A DNA stretch of 64,000 nucleotides from positions 1-64,000 of the forward strand of contig CAILTK010000027.1 of NCBI GenBank assembly GCA_903837135.1, read 5' to 3'. The stretch comes from an uncultured Caulobacterales bacterium. GTDB lineage: Bacteria > Pseudomonadota > Alphaproteobacteria > Caulobacterales > Caulobacteraceae. Below, piece by piece: positions 1 through 9,380 of the stretch. Numbering within the stretch: position 1 is the first letter of the stretch; every line of letters starts with the position of its first letter. A model generated the notes under the pieces. The model was not told where the DNA came from. It saw nothing but the letters and a program-made list of their open reading frames with translations, and searched no databases. The position numbers and the translations under genes are program-made.

Positions 1-2
1 AG

Positions 3-1193
3 GGCAACGCCGCGGCCGGGCTCGGCGCGGTCTACGGCGGCGCCACCGTCTGCGCCTGGTATCCGATCACGCCGTCGACCTCGCTCGCCGAGGCCTTCCA
101 GTCGTACTGCAAGGACTTCCGCACCGATCCGGTCACCGGCCAGGGGAATTACGCCATCGTCCAGGCCGAGGACGAGATCGCCTCGATCGGCATCGTCATC
201 GGCGCCAGCTGGAACGGCGCGCGCGCCTTCACCTGCACCTCTGGCCCCGGCGTCTCGCTGATGCAGGAGTTCGTCGGCCTGTCCTATTTCGCCGAGATCC
301 CGGCGGTGATCTTCGATGTGCAGCGCGGCGGCCCCTCCACCGGCATGCCGACCCGCACCCAGCAGGCCGACCTGATCGGCGCCGCCTACGCCAGCCATGG
401 CGATACCAAGCACGTGCTCCTGATGCCGGAGGACCCGCGCGAGTGCTTCGAGTTCGCCGCCCAGGCCTTCGATCTGGCCGACCGGCTGCAGACCACCATC
501 TTCGTCATGCTCGACCTCGACATCGGCATGAACGAGTGGCTATGCAAACCGCTGAGCTGGGACGACAGCCGCCGCGTGGACCGCGGCAAGGTGATGACCG
601 CCGAAATGCTCGACGAGGGACGCGACTTCGGCCGCTATCTCGACGTCGACGGCGACGGCGTCGCCTACCGCACCTATCCCTCAACCCACCCGACCAAGGG
701 CGCCTACTTCACCCGCGGCACCTCGCGCGACCGTTACGCGCGCTATTCCGAGGAGGGCGCGGTCTATGTCGACAACATGCAGCGCCTCCTGCGCAAGTTC
801 GAAACGGCCAAGGGGCTGGTTCCCCAGCCGGTGCTGCGGCCCGCCAAGCGGCCGGCGCGGGACGGGGTGATCTATTTCGGCTCGACCACGGTGGCGATGG
901 ACGAGGCGCTGGCGGCGCTTGAGGAGGACGGCGTGGGCCTCGACGCCCTGCGGCTGCGGGCCTTCCCTTTCCCGGACAGCGTGTTCGAATTCATCGCCGC
1001 GCACGAGCGGGTGTTCGTGGTCGAGCAGAACCGCGACGCCCAGCTCCGCAGCCTGCTGGTCAACGAAGGCGAAGTCGATCCGGCCAGGCTGGTTCCCGTG
1101 CTGCACTACGACGGCACGCCGATCACCGCCCGCTTCATCACCGGCGAGATCGCCCGCAGGCTCAATCCCATGGTGTCGGAGGCCGCCGAATGA
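3..1193 (+). CDS. korA: 2-oxoacid:ferredoxin oxidoreductase, alpha subunit (5' truncated by window edge)
   Basis: Alpha subunit of a 2-oxoacid (most likely 2-oxoglutarate):ferredoxin oxidoreductase. With KorB it converts the 2-oxoacid and CoA to acyl-CoA and CO2 and reduces ferredoxin in the cytoplasm. The frame is open to the left edge without a start, so the N-terminus is outside the window; in this family that part can be a fused gamma-type domain. Visible are YPITPSTSLAE near the left edge, the SGPGVSLMQE segment, and a C-terminal domain with FVVEQNRDAQL, all typical of KorA. The stop overlaps the korB start (ATGA), so the two subunits are translationally coupled. Substrate is inferred from the family; pyruvate or branched-chain oxoacids are not excluded. 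Confidence 0.93.
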   Translation, partial: GNAAAGLGAVYGGATVCAWYPITPSTSLAEAFQSYCKDFRTDPVTGQGNYAIVQAEDEIASIGIVIGASWNGARAFTCTSGPGVSLMQEFVGLSYFAEIPAVIFDVQRGGPSTGMPTRTQQADLIGAAYASHGDTKHVLLMPEDPRECFEFAAQAFDLADRLQTTIFVMLDLDIGMNEWLCKPLSWDDSRRVDRGKVMTAEMLDEGRDFGRYLDVDGDGVAYRTYPSTHPTKGAYFTRGTSRDRYARYSEEGAVYVDNMQRLLRKFETAKGLVPQPVLRPAKRPARDGVIYFGSTTVAMDEALAALEEDGVGLDALRLRAFPFPDSVFEFIAAHERVFVVEQNRDAQLRSLLVNEGEVDPARLVPVLHYDGTPITARFITGEIARRLNPMVSEAAE

Positions 1194-2245
1194 CCTACAT
1201 CCTCAAGCCCCGCCTGCACCATCCGGGGCTGACCCCCAACGCCCTCGGCTATACCCGGCGCGACTATGAAGGGAAGGTCTCGACCCTCTGCGCCGGCTGC
1301 GGCCATGACTCGATTTCCGCCGCGATCGTCCAGGCCTGTTTCGAGCTCGATATCGAGCCGCACCGGCTGGCCAAGCTGTCGGGGATCGGCTGCTCGTCGA
1401 AGACGCCGGACTATTTCCTCGGCGCCTCGCACGGGTTCAACTCCGTGCACGGACGAATGCCGAGCGTGCTCACCGGCGCCAACCTGGCCAATCGCGACCT
1501 GATCTATATGGGCGTGTCCGGCGACGGGGATTCGGCCTCGATCGGGCTCGGCCAGTTCGCCCACGCGGTGCGCCGCGGCGTCAACATGATGTATATGGTC
1601 GAGAACAACGGGGTGTATGGCCTGACCAAGGGTCAGTTCTCCGCGACGTCCGATCGCGGCTCCAAGTCCAAGGGCGGGGCGACCAACAACGACAGCCCGA
1701 TCGATCTGGCGGCGCTCGCCCTGCAGCTCGGCGCCACCTATGTGGCGCGGTCGTTCTCCGGCGACAAGGCGCAGCTCGTTCCGCTGATCAAGGGGGCGCT
1801 GACCCACAAGGGCGCGGCGATCATCGACACCCTGTCGCCCTGCGTCGCCTTCAACAACCACGCCGGCTCGACCAAGAGCTACGACTATGTGCGCGAGCAC
1901 AACGCCGCGCTGAACCGGCTCGACTTCATGGAGGAGCACGCGGAGATCACCGCCGACTACGCGCCGGGCTCGGTGGAGTACGTCACCCAGCACGACGGCT
2001 CGGTGCTCAAGCTGCGCAAGCTGCACGCCCACTACGACCCCACCGACCGGGCCGGGGCGCTGGCCTATCTGCACGAGCGGGCGGCGCAGGGCGAGATCGT
2101 CACCGGCCTCTTGTATGTGGATCCCGAGCCCAAGGAGATGCACGACTATCTGAACACGGCGGCGCGGCCGCTCAATCAGCTGTCGGACGATGTCCTGGTT
2201 CCCGGCGCCGGAGCCCTTGACGCCATCAACGCGGGCCTGCGCTGA
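1190..2245 (+). CDS. korB: 2-oxoacid:ferredoxin oxidoreductase, beta subunit
   Basis: Beta subunit, carrying thiamine diphosphate and a [4Fe-4S] cluster, partner of the upstream KorA. The 351-residue length is normal. CAGCGH near residue 27, GCSSK near 65 and SPC near 220 supply the cluster cysteines expected for this type. The GDGDSASIGLGQF...NNGVYGLTKGQ stretch is the ThDP/Mg site. The ATG overlaps the korA stop by four bases. The gene ends four bases from the convergent gene that follows, and no terminator is visible between them. Confidence 0.95.
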   Translation: MTYILKPRLHHPGLTPNALGYTRRDYEGKVSTLCAGCGHDSISAAIVQACFELDIEPHRLAKLSGIGCSSKTPDYFLGASHGFNSVHGRMPSVLTGANLANRDLIYMGVSGDGDSASIGLGQFAHAVRRGVNMMYMVENNGVYGLTKGQFSATSDRGSKSKGGATNNDSPIDLAALALQLGATYVARSFSGDKAQLVPLIKGALTHKGAAIIDTLSPCVAFNNHAGSTKSYDYVREHNAALNRLDFMEEHAEITADYAPGSVEYVTQHDGSVLKLRKLHAHYDPTDRAGALAYLHERAAQGEIVTGLLYVDPEPKEMHDYLNTAARPLNQLSDDVLVPGAGALDAINAGLR

Positions 2246-2249
2246 GCCG

Positions 2250-2669
2250 TCAATAGTGCAGGGAGAGGCCGATCCCGAACCGGCCGCGTGGCCGGTGATA
2301 AGAGATGCTCTGGTCCTGATACTCCGGCCGATCGCTGCTCGGCCGCATATAGCCGACCATGGCCGAGACCCGATCGCGACGCCATCCCAGGCCCGCGGAC
2401 TGGTCGAACAGGCTGCCGTTCGGCCCATTGACCAGCCTGTCGGGTGACGTCGCATCGACGGCGCGCCCCCTCACCGTGGCGAAGACGCCGAAGCCCGACG
2501 CGGTCTCTAGCACCACCTTGTGTTCAGGGTCGGGAATGGCCTTCCAGCTGCGGGCCGGCCGCTCGGATGGCCGGGCTCCTTTGGCGGCGACCATGTCCTG
2601 CCCGCGCGCGCCGCACGGAACGAGGAGGGCGAGAGCGACGACGCAGAGGCCGGCCGGGAGCGCCTGCAT
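2250..2669 (-). CDS. exported hypothetical protein (possible small outer-membrane barrel)
   Basis: I do not recognise a named family. The 139-residue protein starts with a clear Sec signal (MQALPAGLCVVALALLVPCG then ARGQ), so it is exported. The mature part alternates polar and hydrophobic residues in short strands (FGVFATVRGRAVD, VSAMVGYMRPS) and ends in FGIGLSLHY. An aromatic last residue after a beta-strand-like segment is what BAM-inserted outer-membrane proteins show, so a small barrel or a fragment of one is possible. A TTG ten codons upstream could also start the frame, but the ATG gives the better signal peptide. Function unknown. Confidence 0.6.
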   Translation of the reverse strand: MQALPAGLCVVALALLVPCGARGQDMVAAKGARPSERPARSWKAIPDPEHKVVLETASGFGVFATVRGRAVDATSPDRLVNGPNGSLFDQSAGLGWRRDRVSAMVGYMRPSSDRPEYQDQSISYHRPRGRFGIGLSLHY

Positions 2670-2799
2670 CGAAGCTCTGCGCTGGGTGTGGGGGAGCAAG
2701 GAAACCTCCGCACGCTGGTCTTGTTGCGGTAAGCGCCGATCGGGCGCTAGGTTCCCTGAACCACGGCCGAAATGTGTCTAACTCGGGCGGCGCCGATCT

Positions 2800-3528
2800 T
2801 CAGAACAGTCCCGCCAGCAGGTTGATCGTCAGCGCCAGGACGACGGTGTTGAAGGTGAAGGCGATCACGCCGTGCACCGTCCCGATCCGCCGCAGCGCCT
2901 TGGTTTTGAAGCTGACGTCGGCGGTCTGGCTGGCGACGCCGAGCACCACGGCGAAATAGAGGAAATCCCAATAGTCCGGCGTGTCGTCGTCGGGGAACTC
3001 CAGGCCCTTGACGATCCCGCCATGCGCTCCTTCCGCCGGGGCGTAATACTCGTGGGCGTAGTGCAGGGCGAAGATCAGCTGCACCAGAAACCAGGAGGCG
3101 ATCACGGTGGCGAAGGCGAGCGCGATGCGCAGGATCTTGATGTAGCCGAGGTCGGTCTTGGCCAGAGACAACTCCTTGGCGATGGCGCCGATGGAGATGG
3201 CGGCGGCCACCAGCACGAGGGTGAGGATGAAGTGCTGACCCTCGTCCTGCACGCGGGCGCGGATGCGCATGTCGCAGTCGTCGCTCCGGGCCATCACCAG
3301 CAGCATGGAGCTGCAGAACCAGATCACCGCCGTATCCCAGGCGAACAGGGCGCGGGTCGAGGGCCGAAGCCCGTTGGGAATGAATGAAAGGCCCAGGGCG
3401 ACGATCGCGCCGACCAGGATCGCCGACATCAACCGGGGCCGGCTGGCCAGGGGCCCCGCGACGCGTCTGAGCCAGGCCGGCGGATGGAACACCCGGCGAT
3501 GGTCGGGCAGGTCGGCGCGAGAGGTCAA
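2800..3528 (-). CDS. DUF1345 family integral membrane protein
   Basis: Multi-pass inner-membrane protein of the DUF1345 family, function unknown. Several hydrophobic helices are visible, with family-like segments YAHEYYAP, PDYWDFLYFAVVLGVASQTADV and a C-terminal VHGVIAFTFNTVVLALTINLLAGLF (quoted in parts; about 242 residues in all). No ATG sits at a sensible place. A TTG overlapping the stop of the upstream FKBP gene (TTGA) has AAGGA about nine bases before it, so I take that as the start. The next ATG would remove the N-terminal cytoplasmic part. Probably translated from the FKBP mRNA. Confidence 0.82.
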   Translation of the reverse strand: MTSRADLPDHRRVFHPPAWLRRVAGPLASRPRLMSAILVGAIVALGLSFIPNGLRPSTRALFAWDTAVIWFCSSMLLVMARSDDCDMRIRARVQDEGQHFILTLVLVAAAISIGAIAKELSLAKTDLGYIKILRIALAFATVIASWFLVQLIFALHYAHEYYAPAEGAHGGIVKGLEFPDDDTPDYWDFLYFAVVLGVASQTADVSFKTKALRRIGTVHGVIAFTFNTVVLALTINLLAGLF

Positions 3529-4019
3529 GGCGCGGGGTCCTTGGGGGCGATGGAGACCAGGTCGAGGTCGAACACCAGGGTCGAGCCGGCGGGGATCTTC
3601 GGCTTCACCTGGTCGCCGTACGCCAGATAGGCGGGAATGTAGATCCGCCACTGGTCGCCGGGCCGCATCAGCTTGAGGGCGGCGGAGAAGCCGGCGATCA
3701 CCTCCGAGACCTTGAAGGTCGCCTCGCCGGTTCCGTCGCCGCCAGAGGCGTCGAACTGGGTCCCGTCGGTCAGCTTGCCGATATAGTGGACGGTCACCGT
3801 GTCGAACCGCGCCGGGTGCGGCCCGTCGGCCGGGCCGGCCTTCAGCACCCTGTAGGTCAGTCCCGGCAGGGCGACGACGCCGGCCTCATGCCCGGTCCTG
3901 GCGAAGAAGGCCTTTTCCTTCGCGACGGGGGTGACGGCCGCAGGCGCGGCCAGCCCGGCGACCGGCGCCATCAAGGCGACGAGCCCCGCCATCACCATTC
4001 CTCTGCCGAGATGACCCAT
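3525..4019 (-). CDS. FKBP-type peptidyl-prolyl cis-trans isomerase, exported
   Basis: Prolyl isomerase acting on proteins in the periplasm. The N-terminus MGHLGRGMVMAGLVALMAPV...GLAAPA is a signal peptide. The C-terminal FKBP fold is clear: FDTVTVHYIGKLTDGTQFDAS, then MRPGDQWRIYIPAYLAYGD and IPAGSTLVFDLDLVSI. The total length is 164 residues, one FKBP domain. I chose the ATG preceded by AGGGGGAG at good spacing rather than an in-frame start 20 codons upstream. The gene is divergent from the acyl-CoA dehydrogenase gene, and the DUF1345 gene overlaps its stop. Confidence 0.9.
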   Translation of the reverse strand: MGHLGRGMVMAGLVALMAPVAGLAAPAAVTPVAKEKAFFARTGHEAGVVALPGLTYRVLKAGPADGPHPARFDTVTVHYIGKLTDGTQFDASGGDGTGEATFKVSEVIAGFSAALKLMRPGDQWRIYIPAYLAYGDQVKPKIPAGSTLVFDLDLVSIAPKDPAP

Positions 4020-4126
4020 GAATCGCTCCCCCTGCCGCGTCGCCGGCTTACCTTCAGACGGACGCGGCGTCGTGTCCATGGCGCGCAGGCCTTGATCATC
4101 CGGCCGCGCGGGGCGAAACGATCCGC

Positions 4127-5848
4127 ATGAGCTTTCATCCGCCCGCCGCCGACCTGATCTTCGCCCTGCGCCATGTGGCCGGCCTGCCCGACCTGGCTGA
4201 GGCCTTCCCGGACGCCGATCCGGAAACCGTCGAGGCCATCCTCTACGCGGCCTCCGATTTCGCGCGCGACGTCATCGCCCCCTTGAACCGGATCGGCGAC
4301 CAGAAGGGCGCCGTCTACGCCAACGGCCGGGTCACCGCCGCGCCAGGCTACGCCGACGCCTACCGCCAGTTCGCCGCCGGCGGCTGGAATTCGCTCGCGG
4401 CCGACCCGGCCTATGGCGGCCAGGGCCTGCCCAAGGCGATCGAGATCGCCGTGTTCGAGATGGTCCAGTCCGGCTCCCTCGCCTTCGGCCTCTGCCCCAT
4501 GCTGACCCTGGCGGGCATCGAAGCGCTGCAGGCCTACGGCTCGGCGGCGCAGAAGGCGCTCTACCTGCCGAAGATGATCTCCGGCGAATGGACCGGGACG
4601 ATGAACCTCACCGAGCCGCAGGCCGGCTCGGACCTCGCCGCCATCACCACCATGGCCCGGCCCGACGGGAACGGCGGCTGGCGGCTCAGCGGCCAGAAGA
4701 TCTTCATCACCTGGGGCGACCACGACGCCGCCGACAACATCGTCCACCTGATCATCGCCCGCACGCCGGACGCGCCGCCCGGGGTGAAGGGCATCTCCCT
4801 GTTCCTGACCACCAGCGTCGAGGTCGACGGCGAGGGCAGGCTCGGCGCGCGCAACGCGCTTCGGCCGGCCTCCATCGAGCACAAGCTCGGCATCCACGCC
4901 TCGCCGACCTGCGTCATGCTGTACGAGGGCGCCAAGGCCGAGCTGGTCGGCGAGATCGGCCAGGGCCTGCCGCAGATGTTCACCATGATGAACGCCGCCC
5001 GCCTGCAGGTCGGGGTCCAGGGCGTGGCCATCGCCGAACGCGCCTATCAGCAGGCGCTGAGCTTCGCCCGCGAGCGCAAACAGGGCCGTTCTGTGTGGAC
5101 CGGCCAGGGCGGCGCCGCGATCTATGACCATCCCGACGTGCGCCGCACCCTGGCGCTGATGAAGGCCAGGATCGAGGCGGCGCGGGGCCTTTGCCTGACC
5201 ACCGCGGTGGCCGCCGACCTCGCCCGCCACGCGCCGAGCGAGGCCGGCCGTGACCGCGCCCGCCGGCGTGAGGAGATCCTGACGCCGATCGCCAAGGCCT
5301 GGTCCACCGACATGGGCGTCTCGGTCGCTTCGGCCGGGGTGCAGGTGCACGGCGGCATGGGCTTCATCGAGGAGACCGGCGCCGCCCAGCACTATCGCGA
5401 CGCCCGCATCCTGCCGATCTACGAGGGGACCAACGGCATCCAGGCGTCGGACCTGGCCGGCCGCAAGCTCGGCCTGGACGGCGGCGCGGCGCTCACCGAA
5501 CTCGTCGACGACATCCGCGCCGATCTGGCGAGAACCTACCCCGTTCTGCCCGGGGTGGCCGACCGTCTCGCCGACGGCGTGGCGGCGATGGCGACGGCGG
5601 GCGCCTGGCTGTCGGAACGGCGCGGCACAGCCGACGCGGCGGCCGGCGCGAGCGCCTTCCTGCAGCTGTGCGGCGACGTCTGCGGCGGCTGGATGCTGGC
5701 CCGCGGCGCCCTGGCGGAGCCCGAGGGTCAAAGACCAGCGCTGGCGCGGCTCTACGCCGAACAGGTTCTCGCCGGCGCATCCGGCCTGGCGGCGGCGGTG
5801 GTGCAGGGCGCCGAGGACCTTGAGGCGCTGCAATTGGCGTCGGTCTGA
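4127..5848 (+). CDS. acyl-CoA dehydrogenase
   Basis: FAD-dependent acyl-CoA dehydrogenase of the long (about 570-600 residue) class, which introduces the alpha-beta double bond in fatty-acid or related acyl-CoA degradation. The order is N-terminal helical domain, middle beta domain with MNLTEPQAGSDL near 160, and C-terminal helical domain with QVHGGMGFIEETGAAQHYRD and YEGTNGIQ. Glu433 in YEGTNGIQ is at the position of the catalytic base of this subfamily. A further C-terminal extension follows, as in AcdA/FadE-type proteins with a C-terminal dehydrogenase tail. Chain-length specificity cannot be read. It ends convergently with ligD, ten bases away. Confidence 0.93.
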   Translation: MSFHPPAADLIFALRHVAGLPDLAEAFPDADPETVEAILYAASDFARDVIAPLNRIGDQKGAVYANGRVTAAPGYADAYRQFAAGGWNSLAADPAYGGQGLPKAIEIAVFEMVQSGSLAFGLCPMLTLAGIEALQAYGSAAQKALYLPKMISGEWTGTMNLTEPQAGSDLAAITTMARPDGNGGWRLSGQKIFITWGDHDAADNIVHLIIARTPDAPPGVKGISLFLTTSVEVDGEGRLGARNALRPASIEHKLGIHASPTCVMLYEGAKAELVGEIGQGLPQMFTMMNAARLQVGVQGVAIAERAYQQALSFARERKQGRSVWTGQGGAAIYDHPDVRRTLALMKARIEAARGLCLTTAVAADLARHAPSEAGRDRARRREEILTPIAKAWSTDMGVSVASAGVQVHGGMGFIEETGAAQHYRDARILPIYEGTNGIQASDLAGRKLGLDGGAALTELVDDIRADLARTYPVLPGVADRLADGVAAMATAGAWLSERRGTADAAAGASAFLQLCGDVCGGWMLARGALAEPEGQRPALARLYAEQVLAGASGLAAAVVQGAEDLEALQLASV

Positions 5849-5858
5849 GCCGCCGTCG

Positions 5859-8498
5859 TCAGACCTTCGCCAGCCGCTTGATGGCGTCGGCGAGCGGACG
5901 CGCCGCCGCGTCGTAGTCCTCCCACGGCCAGTCCTTCTCGACCATCGCCGGGGCGGAGCGGATCGTGAAGCGCAGGGGACCGAGCCCCGCCCGCACCTGG
6001 GTCCACCGCAGCGGCATGGAGACCGGCGCGCCCGGCCGGGCGCGCGGGGTCAGCACCGCCGCGGCCGTCGACATCCGGTCGTTGCGCAGATAGTCGAGGA
6101 AGATGCGGCCGGTCCGCTGGGCCTTGGCCATGTTGACCACGAAGGCGTCCGGATGGTCGGCGGCGATCTGTTCGCAGACGGCGCGGGCGAAGGCCTTGGC
6201 CGCGGGCCAGTCCGGGCCGCCCTTGGCCGGCGCCGCCAGCGGCGCGGTCACGTGCAGCCCCTTGCCGCCGGTGGTCTTGCAGAAGCCGACGAGGCCCACC
6301 GCCTCCAGCCGGTCCCGAACCTCGCGCGCGGCCTCCACCACGGTGTCGAAGGCGACGTCGGGCGCGGGATCGAGGTCGAACACCAGTCGGCCCGGCGTGT
6401 CGGGGCGGTCCGGCGCACAGTTCCAGGGGTGCAGCTCCGCGGCCGCGATCTGGGCGGCGGCGATCAGGGCCTCGGGACGGTCGATCTGCAGATAAGGCTG
6501 CCGGTCGCCGGAGACGGTCACATAGGTGAACAGGTTGGATCCGCCGCGCATGCCGTGGCGCTGGAAGAAGCGTTCTCCGTCGATGCCGTCGGGGATGCGG
6601 ATCAGCGAACAGGGCCGGCCCTTCACGTGCGGCATGATGCGGTCGGCCACAGCCTCGAAGTATTCCGCGAGGTCCTGCTTGCTCACCGGCCGTTCGTCAC
6701 CGGCCGCTCCGGGCCATAACGCCTTGTCCGGGTGGGAGATGGAGACACCCATCACCACCGCCGGACCGCCCTTCGGCTTCACGCGCACCGCCGGGGGCGT
6801 GGACGCCGCGGCCAGGGACTTGGAGGCGGGGGCCGGCGTCTCCGCCCGGACCTCCTCGGCCGGCTTGTCCTCCCGCAGCCCCTTGAAGGCGCCCTGGCGG
6901 ATCTGGCCGTCGCTGGTGAAGCCCGCGTATTCGATCTCCGCCACCAGGTCGGGGCGGACCCAATGGATCTCGCCCTCGCCGCGCCGCCAGCGATTGTTGG
7001 CCTGCGCCCCCGAGAATGGCGTCGTCTTGATCTCGCGCGCCTTCAGCTTCGGCAAGAGCTGCTCGACCTTGCCCTTCCCGAACCCGGTTCCGATCCGCCC
7101 GACCGGAATGAGCCTGTCGCCCTGGCTCACGCCCACGATCAGCGAGCGGAAGCGCGCGCCCTCGGTGGTGTAGCCGCCGATCACCACCTCGTGCCCCGCC
7201 CGGCATTTGGACTTGACCCAGGTGTCGCTGCGTCCGGAGGTATAGGGCGCGTCGAGCCTCTTGGAGACGATGCCTTCCAGGTCCATCCGGCAGGCGGAGC
7301 TGAGCACCGCATCCCCGCCGGTGTCGAAATGGTCGACGAAGCGCAGCCGTTCGCCGGCGCCCTTCATCAGCGCCGCCAGCCGCGCCTTCCGTTCGGACAG
7401 GGGAAGGGGGCGCAGGTCCTCGTCGCCGACGAACAGGGCGTCGAACACGAAGAAGATCAGGCCTTCGGTCTTGCCGTCCGACAGGGCGGCCTGCAGGGCG
7501 GCGAAATCCGGCTGGCCGTGGGCGTTCAGCGCCACCACCTCGCCGTCGATGAGGCAGTCGGGAAGCGCGCCGCCGGCCTCGATCAAGGCTTGGAACTTGT
7601 CGCTCCAATCCAGCCCCTTGCGGGTGAAGAGCCGCGCCTTGCCGTCCTCCACCCGCATCTGCAGGCGATAGCCGTCGAACTTGATCTCGTGCACCCAGTC
7701 CTTGCCGGCCGGCGGACGCTCCACCAGCCTGGCCAGCTGCGGCTCGACGAACTTTGGCATGGTCGTGGCGCGCGCGGCCTTTGCTTTCGGCTTTCGCCCC
7801 GGTTTGGTGGCTATCTTCGGCGATGCCGCGCCCGTGGAGTGGGCGTTCACGCGTGTGCGCCATACCGCGTCAGACGCCGCCGGGTCGTCCGTGGCGAGCA
7901 TGAAGGGTTTTGGTCCAGGGCCTTCGCCCGCGGCGATCTCTTCCATGGACCGGTCCGACGCGATCGACCGGTCCTCCGCGAGCAATTGATCGTGGTCGCC
8001 GGCGCGCGCCGCCTCATCCTGGTGCTTGATCAGCAGCCAGTTGTCGCGCGTCTCGCCGGGCCGGCGCTTCATCCGCGCCAGCACCCACGATCCATGCAAC
8101 CGTTCCCCTTCCATGACGAATTTGAGGTCGCCCTTCGCGAGCATGGCGTGCGCGTCGCCCTGGGGCGCCCAGTAACCCCGGTCCCACAGCTGGACGGTCC
8201 CGCCGCCGTATTGTCCCTTGGGAATGGTTCCCTCGAAGTCGCCATAGTCGAGCGGATGGTCCTCGACCTCCACGGCGAGCCGACGGTCGTGCGGGTCAAG
8301 CGACGGTCCCTTGGTCACCGCCCAGGATTTGAACACGCCGTCGAGCTCGAGCCTGAGGTCGTAGTGCAGCCGGGTCGCCGCATGCTTCTGGATCACGAAG
8401 CGAAGTCGATCCGCCTTGGCCACCGTGTTTTCACCGGATGGCTCCAGGGTTTGCGTGAAGTCACGCTTGGACCGGTAGTTCGCCAGCTGTTCGGCCAT
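5859..8498 (-). CDS. ligD: ATP-dependent DNA ligase D (multifunctional NHEJ ligase)
   Basis: All three LigD activities are present in 879 residues. The N-terminal 3'-phosphoesterase domain (about 30-180) has [16 protein letters not shown] and [20 protein letters not shown]. The adenylating ligase domain (about 240-540) has EIKFDGYR with nucleophile Lys273 and [12 protein letters not shown]. The C-terminal primase-polymerase domain (about 600-879) has FDLDPAPD metal-binding residues and [10 protein letters not shown]. The order PE-LIG-POL is the one usual in rhizobia and Caulobacterales. Works with Ku in non-homologous end joining; no ku gene is in this window. GGAGG five bases before the ATG fixes the start. 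A TetR gene is divergent. Confidence 0.96.
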   Translation of the reverse strand: MAEQLANYRSKRDFTQTLEPSGENTVAKADRLRFVIQKHAATRLHYDLRLELDGVFKSWAVTKGPSLDPHDRRLAVEVEDHPLDYGDFEGTIPKGQYGGGTVQLWDRGYWAPQGDAHAMLAKGDLKFVMEGERLHGSWVLARMKRRPGETRDNWLLIKHQDEAARAGDHDQLLAEDRSIASDRSMEEIAAGEGPGPKPFMLATDDPAASDAVWRTRVNAHSTGAASPKIATKPGRKPKAKAARATTMPKFVEPQLARLVERPPAGKDWVHEIKFDGYRLQMRVEDGKARLFTRKGLDWSDKFQALIEAGGALPDCLIDGEVVALNAHGQPDFAALQAALSDGKTEGLIFFVFDALFVGDEDLRPLPLSERKARLAALMKGAGERLRFVDHFDTGGDAVLSSACRMDLEGIVSKRLDAPYTSGRSDTWVKSKCRAGHEVVIGGYTTEGARFRSLIVGVSQGDRLIPVGRIGTGFGKGKVEQLLPKLKAREIKTTPFSGAQANNRWRRGEGEIHWVRPDLVAEIEYAGFTSDGQIRQGAFKGLREDKPAEEVRAETPAPASKSLAAASTPPAVRVKPKGGPAVVMGVSISHPDKALWPGAAGDERPVSKQDLAEYFEAVADRIMPHVKGRPCSLIRIPDGIDGERFFQRHGMRGGSNLFTYVTVSGDRQPYLQIDRPEALIAAAQIAAAELHPWNCAPDRPDTPGRLVFDLDPAPDVAFDTVVEAAREVRDRLEAVGLVGFCKTTGGKGLHVTAPLAAPAKGGPDWPAAKAFARAVCEQIAADHPDAFVVNMAKAQRTGRIFLDYLRNDRMSTAAAVLTPRARPGAPVSMPLRWTQVRAGLGPLRFTIRSAPAMVEKDWPWEDYDAAARPLADAIKRLAKV

Positions 8499-8593
8499 GG
8501 TCGCCTCCGAGCGACAAAAGTCCTGAGCCCGTACGGATGTTCCCCAATCCTGCCGTGATGCTAGTCCATGCGGCCAATTAATGGCAGAGCCAG

Positions 8594-8656
8594 CGAGTCT
8601 TTAAGACTCGTGCGCGCGCGGTGGCCGATATCAAGGGCGAGTATGCAGAGTCTTAA
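8594..8656. promoter_or_regulatory. palindromic operator candidate with three GANTC sites, ligD/tetR intergenic region
   Basis: A perfect 8-1-8 palindrome, CGAGTCTT-T-AAGACTCG, occupies 8594-8610. A further half-site GAGTCTTAA lies at 8648-8656, 25 bases before the tetR ATG. TetR proteins usually bind such a palindrome in their own promoter, so autoregulation is the simplest reading, and ligD may share the control. Three GANTC sequences (8595, 8605, 8648) fall inside this element. GANTC is the CcrM methylation target in many Alphaproteobacteria, so methylation could affect binding. Confidence 0.55.
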
Positions 8657-8680
8657 CCAGCGTAGCGGTTTATCCGCTTC

Positions 8681-9262
8681 ATGAGCGACGCAGTGCGTGT
8701 GGACGGCCGGCGCCGGCGAGGCGAGGACAACCGGGCCCGCATCATCGAGGCCATGCTCGCGTTGATTCTCGAGGGTGAATATACCCCCAGCGCCGAGCAG
8801 GTCGCCCTGCGGGCGGAGGTGAGCCTTCGCACGGTGTTCCGTCATTTCGAGGACATGGACCGTCTCTATCGGGAGATCACCAGTCCGCTCGAGGCCGAGC
8901 TTCGTCTGCTGGCGGTGAAACCGTTCATCGCCGACCATTGGCAAGGACGCATGCTGGAGATGATCGGCCGCCGGTCGAACGCGTTCGAGAAGCTGGCGCC
9001 GTACCGTCGCGCCGCCAATGCGCACCGGCACCGATCGGAGGTTCTGGTGGAGGACGGCCGCCGATTTTCCACCGTCCTGCGCGAAATCCTCAAGCATCAC
9101 CTGCCTGAGGTGTTTCACGGAACCGAGGTCTTCGAGACCATCGACGTTCTGCTGAGTATCGAAACCTGGATGCGGCTGCGGGAGGAACAGGGGCTATCCG
9201 CCCAGAGGTCCGAGCAGGTGCTGGAGACGGCCGTGCGCCGGCTGCTCGAGATTCCAATCTAG
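8681..9262 (+). CDS. TetR/AcrR family transcriptional regulator
   Basis: A 193-residue protein with an N-terminal TetR-type helix-turn-helix (RARIIEAMLALI, then EQVALRAEVSLRTVFRHFEDMDRLYREI, residues about 17-62, quoted in parts) and an all-helical C-terminal ligand domain without recognisable specificity. It is divergent from ligD across 182 bases that hold a 17-bp palindrome. No transporter or enzyme gene is obviously co-transcribed, so the target is unknown; the palindrome suggests at least autoregulation. The C-terminal part ends MRLREEQGLSAQRSEQVLETAVRRLL in pieces, similar to the C-terminus of other TetR proteins from this group. Confidence 0.88.
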   Translation: MSDAVRVDGRRRRGEDNRARIIEAMLALILEGEYTPSAEQVALRAEVSLRTVFRHFEDMDRLYREITSPLEAELRLLAVKPFIADHWQGRMLEMIGRRSNAFEKLAPYRRAANAHRHRSEVLVEDGRRFSTVLREILKHHLPEVFHGTEVFETIDVLLSIETWMRLREEQGLSAQRSEQVLETAVRRLLEIPI

Positions 9263-9380
9263 GCTCCGCAAAATCGGCAACTGATCGGGCCGCGCGCCGG
9301 GCCGTCCCGGCCTGACATGATCCAGGATGAACGGTACTGTGGCGGACCCGGACCGGCGGATGCGAAGGAAGGGGCGAGGC

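Noticed and set aside
2250-2455. Alternative long minus-strand frame through korB (1106-2455)
   Set aside because: Overlaps a certain gene in full and has antisense-like composition; the 139-aa exported protein frame is the better candidate at this place.
6732-8558. Long + strand open frame opposite ligD
   Set aside because: Antisense shadow of ligD; no motif and biased composition.
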